A stretch of 64,000 nt of DNA from Strongylocentrotus purpuratus (lineage: Eukaryota; Echinodermata; Echinoidea; Camarodonta; Strongylocentrotidae), in NCBI RefSeq assembly GCF_000002235.5, contig NW_022145528.1, positions 434,001-498,000 on the forward strand, written 5' to 3'. Below, piece by piece: positions 34,566-46,310 of the stretch. A program made the position numbers and the translations under genes. Under the pieces are notes generated by a model. It was not told where the DNA came from and searched no databases. It saw nothing but the letters and a program-made list of their open reading frames with translations. Every line of letters begins with the position of its first letter. Positions within the stretch are counted from its first letter, which is position 1.

Positions 34566-35093
34566 AGGTACTATGTCCCATTTGCAGCCCAAAAAATGAA
34601 AAGGTTAAATTCCAATGGCATTTGAAAGATAATACTAATTTAGAACTCCCCTTAAAAAAAAGGGGCTTGAAAATGTCTTTAAGTGGGAAAATAATGACTA
34701 ATAGTTGTCAAATCGACTTAGGAGCTATAGAGCCAATAAGTAATAGTCTTGATTTTCAGACCAATGAGACCATGGTACCCCATGGTCGTATGTTTTATGC
34801 TGCGCAAAGATTCAATCAGTTTAATTTTGGCCATTACAAAAAGTGGGTTATTGATGTAGAAAAATCCTTTACAGCTCATTTTATGTACGTTATTACCAAA
34901 GAAGAAAAAAGCCAGTCAGTCACTCAATAGTGTCTGATAGTGAAGTCTAGCAAGAAAACAGTTTCCTTGCATAATTTGAATATTAGGACACTGCTAACGT
35001 TTAAATGCCAAAGATAGGACATACATGACATATTCATAATTCCTTCAAAGTTCTACACAATTTGAGGTTGGCCGCGAAAGAGACATAGTATCT
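34566..35093. mobile_element. TTAA MITE, AGGTACTATGTCCC family, complete copy 3
   Basis: TTAA at 34562-34565 and 35094-35097. Ends AGGTACTATGTCCCATTTGC and GAGACATAGTATCT are inverted. 528 bp, collinear with 25370-25895 and reverse to 15898-16378. The open frame at 34622-34930 is not a known protein. Confidence 0.88.
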
Positions 35094-35286
35094 TTAATGT
35101 ATGGAGGTTAGGTTCTGGACTTCTGGTCCATGTTTGTTCTGAGGTTCTCTCCCAGCCTTTCTGTCTTAGGTGTTTGTTCGACATGTGTTTGTATTAAATG
35201 TGTCATAGCAATATGGAACCCTGAACATACAGAGCAAATTATTATTATGATTTTTTTTATTTTAATGGGTGAATGTTACCCTGCAA

Positions 35287-35473
35287 AGCCTATCTGCACT
35301 AGTTTGGCCAGGAGGGATTGGACCTCCCTGCATGGTCGCGACAGGTGGCTATCTCATCAAATCAGCTCTCAATTAACATAAGAAAAAGGGGACCATGGGG
35401 GACCAACAGTCACCGCTTAGGCACTATTTGCTATATAGAGGGCGAAAGTAGCTACAAGTAGTACAGTGGGCCT
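35287..35473 (+). mobile_element. TTAA MITE, AGCCYATCTRCACTA family, copy 1
   Basis: Ends AGCCTATCTGCACTAG and CAGTGGGCCT, with TTAA after the right end (35474-35477). Body TTGGCCAGGAGGGATT, GAAAAAGGGGACCATGGGGG, TATATAGAGGGCG shared with four other copies. Confidence 0.85.
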
Positions 35474-36289
35474 TTAATGTATGAAGGTTAGGTTCAAGTC
35501 CATGTTTGTTCTGAGGTTCTTCTACTCGATCCCAGCCTCGTTGTCTGGGGTGTGTATGCATGTGTTTGTATTGTGATCAATGTTGATTGGATTACCATGT
35601 GAACTAGCTGACTGTTGGTCTCAGACAACACTTCCTTCATTTGAACAAGTGCAGGTACTGTACTCACACAGATATGTGTGTTCATGTTGGCCTACATGTA
35701 AATATATATGTGGGACTTTGCACATTACTTATGCCGAGGTCACATCAATGCGTTGAGCCTATGCATTTCCATTTCGATGTCTTAATTCAGACATAGATGT
35801 ACATTTAGCTCCGCTGTGTTTTCCATGCGTTTTAGGGGAAACAGAATGATAATGCATACAGTTTAGGCCCAAGAAAATTGTGGACTTGTTCAAATTTTTA
35901 AGTTCCGCTGCATTTCCACCTCGAACTGGCATAGATGATAGAGAGGGTATCGAAGTGACATTGAAAATTAGCATACTTAAAAATCTAGAATGCATTGTAG
36001 GGTAACATAAGCATATAATGTACAATTCATACATAGTTTGCAGATACAAACATAACAGAGGGTATGAGCTTGTAGACTATACTCAATCTTTATTGGCTAG
36101 TCTTCACTCAGTACACAATAGTTGTTGTTTATAAAGTGTCAAATAAAGTGCCTGTGCTTGTAGACTAGTTCATATTCTAAATGTATGTTTCATACTAACA
36201 AGTACAAGTCACAGTCCAGTGGTTGTACAGAGAAAGTCTGTCCGTCCGTCCGTCCGAATCCCCTATACAAGAAATCCTTAGGGTATTGT

Positions 36290-36651
36290 GGTAGGATGTA
36301 TTAATAGCAATCTTTCAGGAAAGGCCGCTAATGGCCCGACTCGATCCGTGGTTAGGTGAGCTCTGTAGGTAGGAAGTGGACCTCCACACATCATTGAGTG
36401 ATCGTCCGTCCGAACAAGCAGTTGTGTGCTCATCGCTTCCTATAGAAACTAATTTGTCGAGGGTAGATCAAGTTTATACAGCGTACGACTGGTGGTACTG
36501 CTGCAATACCTTTGTGAAGCTGTTTGGAATACCTGTACTAGGTATATTGTGGGATCTGCGGACTCCTTTTTGGATTTAGGAATATTACAATCTAATCGTG
36601 GACTTTATTATTGGGAAGTTGTAATTGCCTGGTATAAAACACAGAAACTTG
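36290..36651 (+). other. Possible untranslated first exon ending in a strong donor
   Basis: Less AT-rich than its surroundings, with GTCCGTCCGTCCGTCCGAAT just upstream (36238). It ends ACAGAAACTTG|GTGAGTAAA at 36651/36652. CYRI needs an upstream non-coding exon, and this lies on the right strand 17.5 kb before the start exon. There is no direct evidence for a link. Confidence 0.18.
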
Positions 36652-37214
36652 GTGAGTAAATTAATTGGCATTCATAATGTAGAGTGCAGTGCAGGCTCAT
36701 ATGTATACCTACTTTATACTCCTTGTATTTACTTTTCATCAAATTATTAAATATTCACAATCATGTCTGCCTATACGACAGCCTGCACATATACAATTAC
36801 CGTACATACTATAGAATATGAATAAGATGTACGGTATGAAGAAGCACATTGTATGATCACAAACTCTGTTTATGTACTGTATGTACAGTACATTGTAAAT
36901 GTTGCACAACTTCAAGTACCAGTATAATTTCTTAGAAGTTTAATTTTGTTAACCTCCTTATCAAATACAAGCTGCCGTATTTGTATCACTACTACCGGTA
37001 CATGTTCATGTAAGGGCTCAATGACTGGAGCCAAGCTCAGTGGTGGTGGTAGTGTGTAAAAGAGCTGCAATATGAATTTCCCAGAATGTAACTGCTGAAT
37101 ATTGTTGTGAGAATTTTTGTTTTGTTTTTAATTTGTTGTTGTATTAATTGTGCAATTTTGAATAAGAGCGAGTGCAGGTACCCAACAAATAATTGTTGAT
37201 AGCGGTTCACACCA

Positions 37215-37372
37215 GGGGGGTATTTTCACAAAGCCTCTTTTCACTGACAAATGAGTGAAAAATCAGTGACAAATCTGCTGATAACCAATCAGAAGCAAGG
37301 ATTTCACTAGCTTATAACAAAAACTCATTTAACTGTCATTTGTCACTGATGACAAGTTTGTGAAACACCCCC
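37215..37372. mobile_element. Foldback element, GTTTCACAAAG group
   Basis: GGGGGGTATTTTCACAAAGC and CAAGTTTGTGAAACACCCCC form the ends; inner arms are CACTGACAAATGAGTG-type and TGTCATTTGTCACTGATGAC. Body ACCAATCAGAAGCAAGGATT shared with 42516-42645. Confidence 0.7.
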
Positions 37373-37477
37373 AGCAGTCCTTGTAAGGGGAGTTTCCAAA
37401 TAGGCGTTACCAAATTGGTTGGCTGCTCAGATGATGCTATGTATCACTAATCTATTAAAAAACACAATGTAACTTGA

Positions 37478-37888
37478 AGGTAAAGACCAGTTTGGAAACG
37501 CCCCCCTCTCAAAGAATGAAATGGAAGCTCTTATATTACCAATCGTGAAAGAATATGTTTTGACTAATACATGATAACAATTTTGCCGGGAAACCGCCTA
37601 CTAATCGATATATTTGGTAAATTAGTTTATCTATTGGGACCAAATAAATAATACGCATGTGTTGCGCACGTGTGCGTAGTCCCATATACATCTTTCTGTT
37701 TACAGTGCTTGTAACTTTACGAAGACTGGGCCAAATTTCTTATCATTTTGATGATTCCAGAACCTTGCGGTACACATCAATACTTATATGTACATGTACA
37801 TGTATATGCTAGATGATCAACCTTTTCTGATCGATTCCACAACGTTTCTTTCACAATGCAATCGCATGACCAGAACTGGTCTTTATCT
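37478..37888. mobile_element. TTAA MITE, AGGTAAAGACCAG family, copy 1
   Basis: Starts AGGTAAAGACCAGTTTGG; ends ACTGGTCTTTATCT followed by TTAA (37889-37892). Body TTTTGCCGGGAAACCGCCTA, TTTCACAATGCAATCGCATG shared with 48225-48590. Confidence 0.85.
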
Positions 37889-38735
37889 TTAACATTTCTA
37901 GTACAATTTACAATAGTATAAAACTTGAAATGAGTGGCAAACAACCTACTTGTATATCTACTATGTACCATTTTATTTTCTATAATTAGAAAGGAGCTTT
38001 GTACTACAGGAACCACAAGTAGTTTCTGATGAGAATTTCTTTGATTCAGGATAGATACAATGTAGATAGATAATGCACTCAACCACAGTGGCTATTCATA
38101 AGCCTTTTGCTCTTTGTTCTTTTCTAAGCGTTTCAATCAACGACTACAATATAGCAGGAAATCACACCAGGAAGAAACATACACCGTCATGTAAAGCGTT
38201 ATAGAAACCTGGACGGCTCTTGTAGTCTGTTCATAATGAAGGAAATCTATATGAAACCTGTATTAAAAGAAACGTATAAAGAATCGTGTAGTGAAAGGAG
38301 TGTACATACTAGGAAACAAGATCATACAAAAGAACATTGTATCAGAAACTAATTTTAAATAGGTCAATGGACTTTACAGCTGGCCAATCATCTGCATGCA
38401 TTTACATTAAGCCCCGCCCAGCTATACGATTTCTGTACGATATGACGTGCATTCAGACTAAAGCGGGAACCTGATTCTTAATTGAGTTTTTGTTTGAAAC
38501 GATGCTCAAACATCCATTCTGATGTTCAAAATTTCTTTACACAACTGTTGGTTCAGACTTTAAAAAACGTAATAACTACTATAGAGTTATCTATACGATC
38601 CTTATGTAGCTATACGATGAGCTCTTGGAGTCTGAACGTAGGGTTAATGTAAAGCTTGGACGGCTCGTAGTCAGGGATAGGAAACGGGTTATGAAGGAGG
38701 AATAGACAGGATATCGCAGAACTCGTTAGCAATAC

Positions 38736-39357
38736 AGATGACCCTCTTGACCCAATTTCCTCTTCATTTGTAGTTGTAGGTGTGTGTTCACATGGTACAT
38801 GTAAGTCATGATCACTTACAGTGTCGTACCCTGTTTAAATATAAGTGTGAACATTGCTCATTTTTAGATGACCCTCTTGACCCAATTTCCTCTTCATTTG
38901 CAGGTGTGTGTTCACATGGTAAACTGTGATTGTACTAACAGTGTCGTACCCTCTTTGAATATAAGTGTGAACATTGCTTGTTTTTAGATGACCCTCTTGA
39001 CCTAATTTCCTCTTTATTTGCAGGTGTGTTCACATGGTAAACTGTGATTGTACTAACAGTGTCATACCCTCTTTGAATATAAGTGTGAACATTGCTTGTT
39101 TTTAGATGACCCTCTTGACCCAATTTCCTCTTCATTTGCAGGTGTGTGTTCACATGGTAAACTGTGATTGTACTAACAGTGTCGTACCCTGTTTAATTAT
39201 AAGTGTGACCATTGCTCGTTTTTAGATGACCCTCTTGACCCAATTTCCTCTTCATTGGCAGTTGTAGGTGTAGTTACCATGTGTTCACACGGTATGTCGT
39301 GATTGTACTTACAGTGTTGTACCCTGTTTAAATATACGTGTGAACATTGCTCATTTT
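38736..39357 (+). repeat. Minisatellite, five units of 118-134 bp
   Basis: Units start AGATGACCCTCTTGACC at 38736, 38866, 38986, 39104 and 39224. Each continues CAATTTCCTCTTCATTTGCA, GTGTTCACATGGTA, CTAACAGTGTCGTACCC and ATATAAGTGTGAACATTGC. Middle units are nearly identical and the outer two are longer. Open frames across it come from the periodicity. Confidence 0.92.
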
Positions 39358-39644
39358 AGATTCAAGGGGATGGGAGCTGGACTTAATTTAAATTTATTTT
39401 GATTTTATTTACTGCTATTGAAGGAAAAAAAAAACGAAATTCATAAATGACAAGAATGTAATAGAGGTGAATTACCTTGTCATTTGTGCCATGATGCTTG
39501 ATAAAGCCCGCTTATAAACCTGTGCTGCATCGTCATGTTTGGTTTGATTTGAGTTATACTGCACATGGCTAAAATCACTGGAACAAACAAACTTGTTTAC
39601 TTAAAGATATCACTGTTAATTGTAAGTGTAAAAATGTAGGAGGA

Positions 39645-39840
39645 GTGATATGTTAGTGGTAGAGCAGTTGTCTTGTTCTGGGAGGTCCTGGGTTCAAAAT
39701 CAAGTTGATGAGTTTGTATATCCTTTAGTGAAGCATTAGTCCTCATTGCCGAGTCCCACGGATAGGACCTCAGCCGTAGGTCCCCATGCTTGCATACATG
39801 TATGCATACCCATAACCATATACATGTACTTGCTTTCATA
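39645..39840 (+). mobile_element. tRNA-derived SINE, copy 3
   Basis: TTAGTGGTAGAGCAGTTGTC and CTGGGTTCAAAATC form the tRNA-like head. The body has GAAGCATTAGTCCTCATTGC and GATAGGACCTCAGCCG, diverged from the other copies. The tail runs into an A-rich stretch at 39852. Confidence 0.7.
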
Positions 39841-40171
39841 GCAATCGATTGAAGAAAAAAAAAATCAATTAATCAATTAATCATCAATTATTACTGGTGA
39901 GTCGAAACCACAAGTTGATACTTTTACTATCCCATTTAATGAACTCTCAAAGCAGGTTTTAAAAAAAAAACAATTGGGAGACAGGTGCTTTAGAAATGAA
40001 CTGGTTAAGGAATATGATTTTCCTGTTTCACACAACCGACACTTTGGTTGAATACACTGTAGTTTTGGTGCAAAATCTAATTTCAGTCCTGTATATCATC
40101 AGTTGGAGCAAAAAGGGTGTTACTTCATATACTTCAACACAGATTTCAGTGGTGCCCTTCTGGCTCTGATT

Positions 40172-40731
40172 GGGGGGGGGGTGTTTCTTAAAGCTGTGCG
40201 TCAAGTTACGCATGACTTTACGAACGTCTTCAATATGAACAGCTAAATCAGGGCTGTCAACTTGTAAGAGCACATTTTTTGTTGTTTTTGGTGTGTGTAT
40301 ATGGTACGGTTTGGCGGGAGGTTTTTCATAAACCGGGAGATTCTACATCGTTGGCGGGAGAGCAGGAGGAAAGCGTGTGGCAGGAGTCTCCCGCTACGAG
40401 CTTTTGAGGCGGCGGGAGAATGAGCGTGGTGGTGTAAGACTCCCTCCAAATGCGGGAGGGTTGACAGCCCTGGCTAAATGGGATTCTCAAATCCTTTTAA
40501 TTGCAGGAGCTAAAGTTGAAATATGCAGATGTAGATGAACGTTATCATTATTAACAAAACATTTTAATGCAAAGTGTACTTTGGGCTACAATTTAATTGA
40601 GATTATGGGAAATACAGTCACACTTTCTTAAAACGTCAGGAAAAACTTTGAGAATCCCATTTGGCTCTTCATATTCAAATCATTTGTAAAGTCATTCGTA
40701 ACTTTACGCACAGCTTTATGAAACACCCCCC
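40172..40731. mobile_element. Foldback element, GTGTTTCTTAAAG end type, with nested hAT
   Basis: GGGGGGTGTTTCTTAAAGCT plus GTGCGTCAAGTTACGCATGA on the left; AACTTTACGCACAGCTTTAT and GAAACACCCCCC on the right. Interrupted by 40249-40472. Confidence 0.75.
40249..40472. mobile_element. hAT-like MITE, 224 bp, CAGGGCTGTCAAC ends
   Basis: CAGGGCTGTCAAC and GTTGACAGCCCTG are perfect 13-bp inverted repeats. GCTAAAT is on both sides (40242-40248, 40473-40479). The inside repeats GGCGGGAG / CTCCCGC words. Confidence 0.88.
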
Positions 40732-41492
40732 AGGTGATATATTTCAGCCGTATGACCGGTAACAGGGTAGAATACAATGAACTGTCACTGAATATTTGTT
40801 TAAAAGGGGCTGGGTGAGGGAATACAATAAATGCACCTACATGGGTATTGTTTAATTGTTGATTTGTGTGAGCCATGTCAATTGCTAATAACAATTGCGC
40901 AAGGTTATATCTTTAAGAAACCGGTGGTGTGCGAATTATGTAGGGCACGAATCGGTCACGGGGAATTTTGTGTTTGATAAATGCGTGTAGAATGGTATTT
41001 TCACTTTAGGCGTTCAAAGAAATTGTGATACCAATTATCAATTGGGCATATTTCACGATGTAAGAACTTGGAAAACTTGCTTGCATGTTGTAGTGAGTGG
41101 TTTCTATGAAAAGAAGGTGGGGGAAAACTGTTTTTGAATGGTTATCATGGAACGCTGCATTTGAACAATAATTTGCCTTTCATTTTGACTGTGTGTGGTA
41201 ATAAACTTTGCAGTGCATTCTATTGACTCTGATTCTCACATACTGTATGTATGTAGGCTTGGCAATAAAGGCCACACCAGAGCTAATTGAAAGAGATATT
41301 AACATTTTTTGTACATGGGGAAAAATTGGGGATAAACTAATATACATGTAGCTATTATAATGCAAGTGGGCACATGAAGTATTAGGTATTAATTTGGGAC
41401 TGCACATATAGTGTATAATTGCAGGGCGGTCAGCCTAGTCAGAAATGTGTAACTTTAAAATCAAAAGCTGTTTGTTAAACTCATTCTTTTAA

Positions 41493-41682
41493 AGCGTATC
41501 TACACTAGTTTGGCCAGGAGGGATTAGACCTCCCTGCATGGTCACTGACAGGTGGTTATCTCATCTTATATAAGCTCTTAATTAACATGAGAAAAAGGGG
41601 ACCATGGGGGACTAATGGTTACCGATTAGGCATTTTTTGCTATATAGAGGGCGCAAGTAATTATAAGTAGTGCAGTGAGGCT
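41493..41682 (+). mobile_element. TTAA MITE, AGCCYATCTRCACTA family, copy 2
   Basis: TTAA at 41489-41492, start AGCGTATCTACACTAGTT, end AGTGCAGTGAGGCT. 190 bp, same body blocks as 35287. Confidence 0.85.
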
Positions 41683-41689
41683 TTGAAAG

Positions 41690-44080
41690 GGACACAATCT
41701 GGCTGTATGGTAATATGTTAAAAGGTGTCTGGATACAAAAAGGGAAAGTCCTCCAGAGAATGCAGAACTTTATAACAGGTTCTGTTCTTTACAATCCAAT
41801 TTTATGTGGATATGATTTTCTGATATTTGAACATTCAAACTTGATAGCTATCAAATTGCACACATGCAGTGACAAGTCAGTGATGCTGTGTTTTTACAAA
41901 AACACATGATAATAAATACTGAGTGGTATAAACTCCTATATGTACTTGTAAAATACATACCGGTACATGATATTCATAGTGTGCAAGATCCTTGTTTACA
42001 TTGTAGAAGGTACGTCTACAGTTGTACATATATATGGGAATAACACTGAGAATTCATTCAGCCCTTGTCCTGTGTGCTAACAATTAGATTTCAACTTCTC
42101 TGCAGGTAGCAATTGAGATAATATTGAAATTCAGCTTTGGAACGATGGGGGGAGGGGGGGGGGCAGTTAAATATGTAAGCAAATTCATGAGGCCTGCAGG
42201 TATGATAGGACCATTTATGCAGCCCCAACACCATTTTGAAAAATCACTACTGGAAAAACACCCCTAAAAACTGTCAGTGTTGGTTTTTTCTGATTATTTG
42301 CAAAGATTAATTGTTCTTAAAAGAGAGAGATTATCAATCTATATTATATGTGGCACACAGTCTACCATCGCACCCTTGCAAAATTTCTACAAAATATTTA
42401 AAAAATGATTGTTTGATAAATCTCTCTTGTAATTCGTAAATCCCGCCTCCTGAGCTTGTTGTACAGTACATGAGACTTTGAGAGCCAGAAGGTTGTTAAC
42501 TCATATCCTGTAGTGCAGGGACCCGTTTCACAAAGCCTTTTTTCGATGACAAATCTGCCGACAACCAATCAGAAGCAAGGATTTCAGTAGCTTATAACAA
42601 AAACTGTCATTTGTCACTGATGACAAGTTTTGTGAAATGGGGACCAGACTTGACACCATTTTTGCTCTCAATGGACGATTTATGAACGAGGACGAGCTTA
42701 TTGACCTGGATACCTAATTGCTTTATGACTAAAGCCAGGTAAATTGATGAGCGGCCATTTTGACCCTTATGAATGGTTGTTTTGATTGCATTTCCCTGTA
42801 CGAAAGGACAGCGGTTTGTAATCACCATCATGTAACATTTTGATGATCATGCCATCTATTTATAGCCTTATAGTAGTTTGCTGTCCCAATAAATGATTTG
42901 GACTTGACATTAAACCAGGTATTCTGCCCACACATAACAGCTTTCTGAATGATTTTTGATGTTTATCTTCCTCATTATGCATGAGTCACAGAAGGAAATT
43001 GATGTACATATATTAAGTAATTATTCTTAAACACTCTCTTTTTTATTTATGCAAGCCATATAAGGAGATTTGTTCAATATTTTTGCCGTAATTTTCATAA
43101 TCCCAATTCCTAAAATTTGAAACCAGACCCCCTATACGAATAGTAAAATATAGTATCAAAACTCTGAGATAAACCAGTCTTTTTGGTGCCAGAAGGGCAT
43201 TCACTGTGTGTTAATGTATCTGAATGAGTTAATGCCTTTCAGCTCCAAATGCAAAATACATGTATCCTATTGCATACATGTAGTTCTGATATTTTGAAAT
43301 CATGTTTTGACTGTATGTGAACATGTGGAGTGTATAGTTTGAAAAGGAAACCGGGGAAACATAATGAATTTTGCAATATGAAGTACCTAGCATTTCACCC
43401 CCCCCCCCCCCCCTCCCCTCCTTGAATGTATTAAACCTAATGAATGGCAGTCAATTGAAGGAGTATATTGCTGCCGACAAGCAGAGCGCTACATCCCTTA
43501 TCCCCTCAGCGGCTAGCTTCAAGCTCTGTCGGATCACAGCGTTCATGCTATTTCTTTCAATATGCCGTAAATCCCTGGACCGAGAATCGAGACACGTCCG
43601 ATATTGCCAATTTTAACGCCACTTTCCTTCTCTGCCTATTACCCAGAGCGTGCAGGAAAGGCAATAATGAATATCATGTCATCTGCGTAGAGCGGGAAAG
43701 ACATTAAATACATGTATGTGTTAAGAAATGGGAGTCAGTACCTCTCTAGCTCTCCACCGACTATTTTGTAATGGTACATTCTTGTTTTGGGGTATTTTGG
43801 ATTGGCTATAAAAATGAAATCTCTTTTCCTTCATAGCAAGTCCCCCCCCCCCCAGTATGTATGTGAGCTTTAGTTTCCCAGTGCTCTTGTAGATGAAGTT
43901 TCCGAACCTAGATCGCTCTCTGCCCCTATGTTTCTTTTGGTTTTTTGTTACTCACTGCAAAGAGTGAATTTCAGGTACTTAAATGGAATAGATATTAGAG
44001 TTAAATGATGTTAATCAGTTGAAAGAACTATTTTTTTATTATTTTATATTTACATGGGAGTGATCAGATTTACTGCACTT
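41690..44080. other. No gene recognised apart from listed repeats
   Basis: AT-rich sequence with G runs (42145, 43400 on the C strand) and a G+C-richer part at 43470-43690 (GCCGACAAGCAGAGCGC, GACCGAGAATCGAGACACGT). The latter has no exon-like borders that I could support. Confidence 0.45.
42516..42645. mobile_element. Foldback element, GTTTCACAAAG group, short copy
   Basis: Starts CAGGGACCCGTTTCACAAAG, ends TTTTGTGAAATGGGGACC. Body ACCAATCAGAAGCAAGGATT and TGTCATTTGTCACTGATGAC as at 37215. Confidence 0.7.
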
Positions 44081-44519
44081 TAAAAAAACATGCAAATCTT
44101 TTCAGGACTCCCCAATCATCCCCCTTCTCTCACATGGTGCAACCATAAACCTACTCTAAATCTACATGTATTATACCACGTACATGTGAATAACGTAGCT
44201 ACCGGTAAATGCACACTGCCATATTGGATTATTGGTACATCAATTCCATCTATGTGCTCTGCACTTTTGCTACTTATCCATTCTACTCCTCTCTCTCTTT
44301 TTACCTTTCAATTTTTTTTCCTTTGCCCCATAGACTTTGTCCCCTTCCATCATAATTCCTCTTGACTTGAACGAAACATGAAAGCTCTTTCCTTCCCCTC
44401 CTACCGGATAGAATTTTAGATTTTGAGATGAGGTTCTTAGTATTCATGGGGCATCAGCCCTAACTCACTCCTAAGCCCGGGTATTGCATGGAAGAACATG
44501 AACCAATTTGGAGACCTAG

Positions 44520-44830
44520 CCATTGTCATGAATACAGAAGAGTTTGTATTATGAGAGTTCATATTGAGGATGTTCATATACTGCATGTTCACATTGCCTT
44601 TGAACTTTAATAGTATGAAAGTGCTGCTGAGCCCCTTTTGCACTGGGAATGTGTGTATGTTGGACTAATTCTCCTCAGTTGTCATGAAGACAGAAGAGTT
44701 TGTGTTACAAGAGTTCATATTGAGCATGTTCACATTTGGCATGTTCGCATTGCCTTTGAACTTTAATAGTGTGAAAGTGGTGCTTAGCCCTTTTTGCCCA
44801 AAGTTTGAATGGGAATGTGTGAATGTTATT
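44520..44830 (+). repeat. Two ~155-bp tandem units
   Basis: Both units carry TTGTCATGAA-ACAGAAGAG, AGAGTTCATATTGAG, GCCTTTGAACTTTAATAGT and GTGAAAGTG-TGCT (starts ~44524 and ~44678). Confidence 0.75.
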
Positions 44831-45299
44831 ATGTTGGACTATTTCCCCTCCGTTTAAACATAATTGAACATGCAAGGCATGAAGTAGTTTATTGGGACTG
44901 TGTACAGCTAGGTAAAATGTCAGATTCCCATTCTGCTGGTATGCAGAAAAAACTTCCTGAGTTTCTGAAAAGCTAGAAAACAAGGTTTAACCAGATTTGT
45001 ATGCCAGTGTTATTGGGCTATGCATAGGCTAAATCCTCAAGAACTTTAATAGTCCTTTGTATGTGATTTAGTTGTAACACCTTCCTATCGGTTATTAGCA
45101 ATTGTTAAAACCATACACATGATTTCTTATAGCCAAGATATAGCAATTGCATTAAAGCTCCTGTGATGTGATATCAACATAGATATCAATTTGTTCCCTT
45201 TTAATCTTCACATCTATGACCCCTTTCCGAAAGGCTACCTGTACTTCTGCCGAGGTTCACTCTGAAGTCATTGCTCTCCTTGTATCTAGATTGACTGTC

Positions 45300-46150
45300 A
45301 TTGCCGAGATAAATGTTTCATGGTAGCAATAAATGTCAGTAACATGTCCGCTCCATGCTGCGTGATAGCCCGTTATTAGGTCTGTCCTCATCGGCTCGAG
45401 TATGCCAAATAACCCGCTATTCTAACTACCCTGATTGCAAATCAGCCAGTTAATTGGTGTCTACATGTACATCAGCCCACAGTTGCAAGTAACGGGATAT
45501 TTGGTTGAGAAAATATCCCAAGAAACTATGGTCTTGTTTCCAAAATAACGAAATAGCAGGCTAATTTGCCCCCGTCCGAGCTAGTTTGCACCCGTCCAAG
45601 CTAGTTTGCAATAAGCGTATCAGTCTGGTGAAGATGCAATTTTGAGCTTCGGGTAATATCCGGAGTCCTAAAATAGCGGGTTATTCAGAAAACTCGAGCT
45701 GATGAAGACAGGCCTATTGAGGATTCAAACATAATTAGCCAGGTTCACATGAGTCCGCCAACTTTAAGATTAGCTTGTGGTTTGAAGGACATGCTTGTAA
45801 TTTCTGAACCTAAAGTGTACTTGAAGTTTTTTACCATGAACTGATGGCTAATCCCCAAAACATCCACTTCATGTGGTACAATGTAGTTTAAAACTCTGAG
45901 CAGTCATTATTTTGCTGTTGTTTGAAGCTTGAACATTGAGCATTGTTGATAGTGGGTCATTGTTTGTGAAATTCAAGGATTTAGCACTTACAGTTCCAAT
46001 TTTATGAAGATTTGCTCACGTACATGTACTGTTTGAATTTATGATGATGATGATGCTATGTGAACATAGCTATTGTGGTAATAAATGTCAGTTACATCTC
46101 TGTGTCACGCTGGGTGATAGCCGTTATTAGGTAGAGGATACAAACATAGG
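45300..46150 (+). repeat. Diverged host duplication flanking and lacking a MITE
   Basis: GTAGCAATAAATGTCAGTAA ... GTGATAGCCCGTTATTAGG before the MITE at 45375 and GAGGATTCAAACATA after it correspond to GTAATAAATGTCAGTTACAT ... GTGATAGCCGTTATTAGG and GAGGATACAAACATA at 46078-46147. Confidence 0.7.
45375..45715. mobile_element. TA-flanked MITE, GGCCTGTCTTCATCAGC family, copy with related empty site
   Basis: TTATTA|GGTCTGTCCTCATCGGC on the left and AGCTGATGAAGACAGGCC|TATTGA on the right. A diverged duplicate of the flanking host DNA at 46072-46150 lacks the element, which supports these borders. Confidence 0.8.
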
Positions 46151-46209
46151 GAATGCCAAGAGTCCTTCCATCATGCGTAATTTACGAGAGTGGGCCAGGT
46201 CAATTGCCC

Positions 46210-46310
46210 GTTGCACAGATTAATAATAATTAATAATATTTGGTCCTTGTATAGCGCATATCGCATTACATAACGTCTCTATGGCTTCCAAAGAGCTTTG
46301 ATTGTTATGT
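46210..46310. repeat. Interspersed repeat fragment (TATAGCGCATATC family)
   Basis: TAATAATAATTAATAATATT followed by TTGTATAGCGCATATCGCAT and CTTCCAAAGAGCTTTGA. The same order of blocks occurs at 53925-54010, and a weaker match at 61150-61215. Probably the 3' part of a SINE or LINE. Confidence 0.6.

Larger units (their letters stand above)
34401..35590 (+). repeat. Three host tandem units separated by two different TTAA MITEs
   Basis: Units begin TGTATGAAGGTTAGGTT (34401), TGTATGGAGGTTAGGTT (35098) and TGTATGAAGGTTAGGTT (35478). They share GTCCATGTTTGTTCTGA, CCCAGCCT, ATAGCAATATGGAA and TGAACAT-CAGAGCA. Each complete unit ends GTTACCC or similar just before the MITE at 34566 or 35287. Confidence 0.8.

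Noticed and set aside
36232-36256. GTCC microsatellite as a CRISPR-like or regulatory array
   Set aside because: A few perfect 4-base units in a eukaryotic context; ordinary slippage.
39597-39839. 80-codon minus-strand frame
   Set aside because: It overlaps a tRNA-derived SINE.
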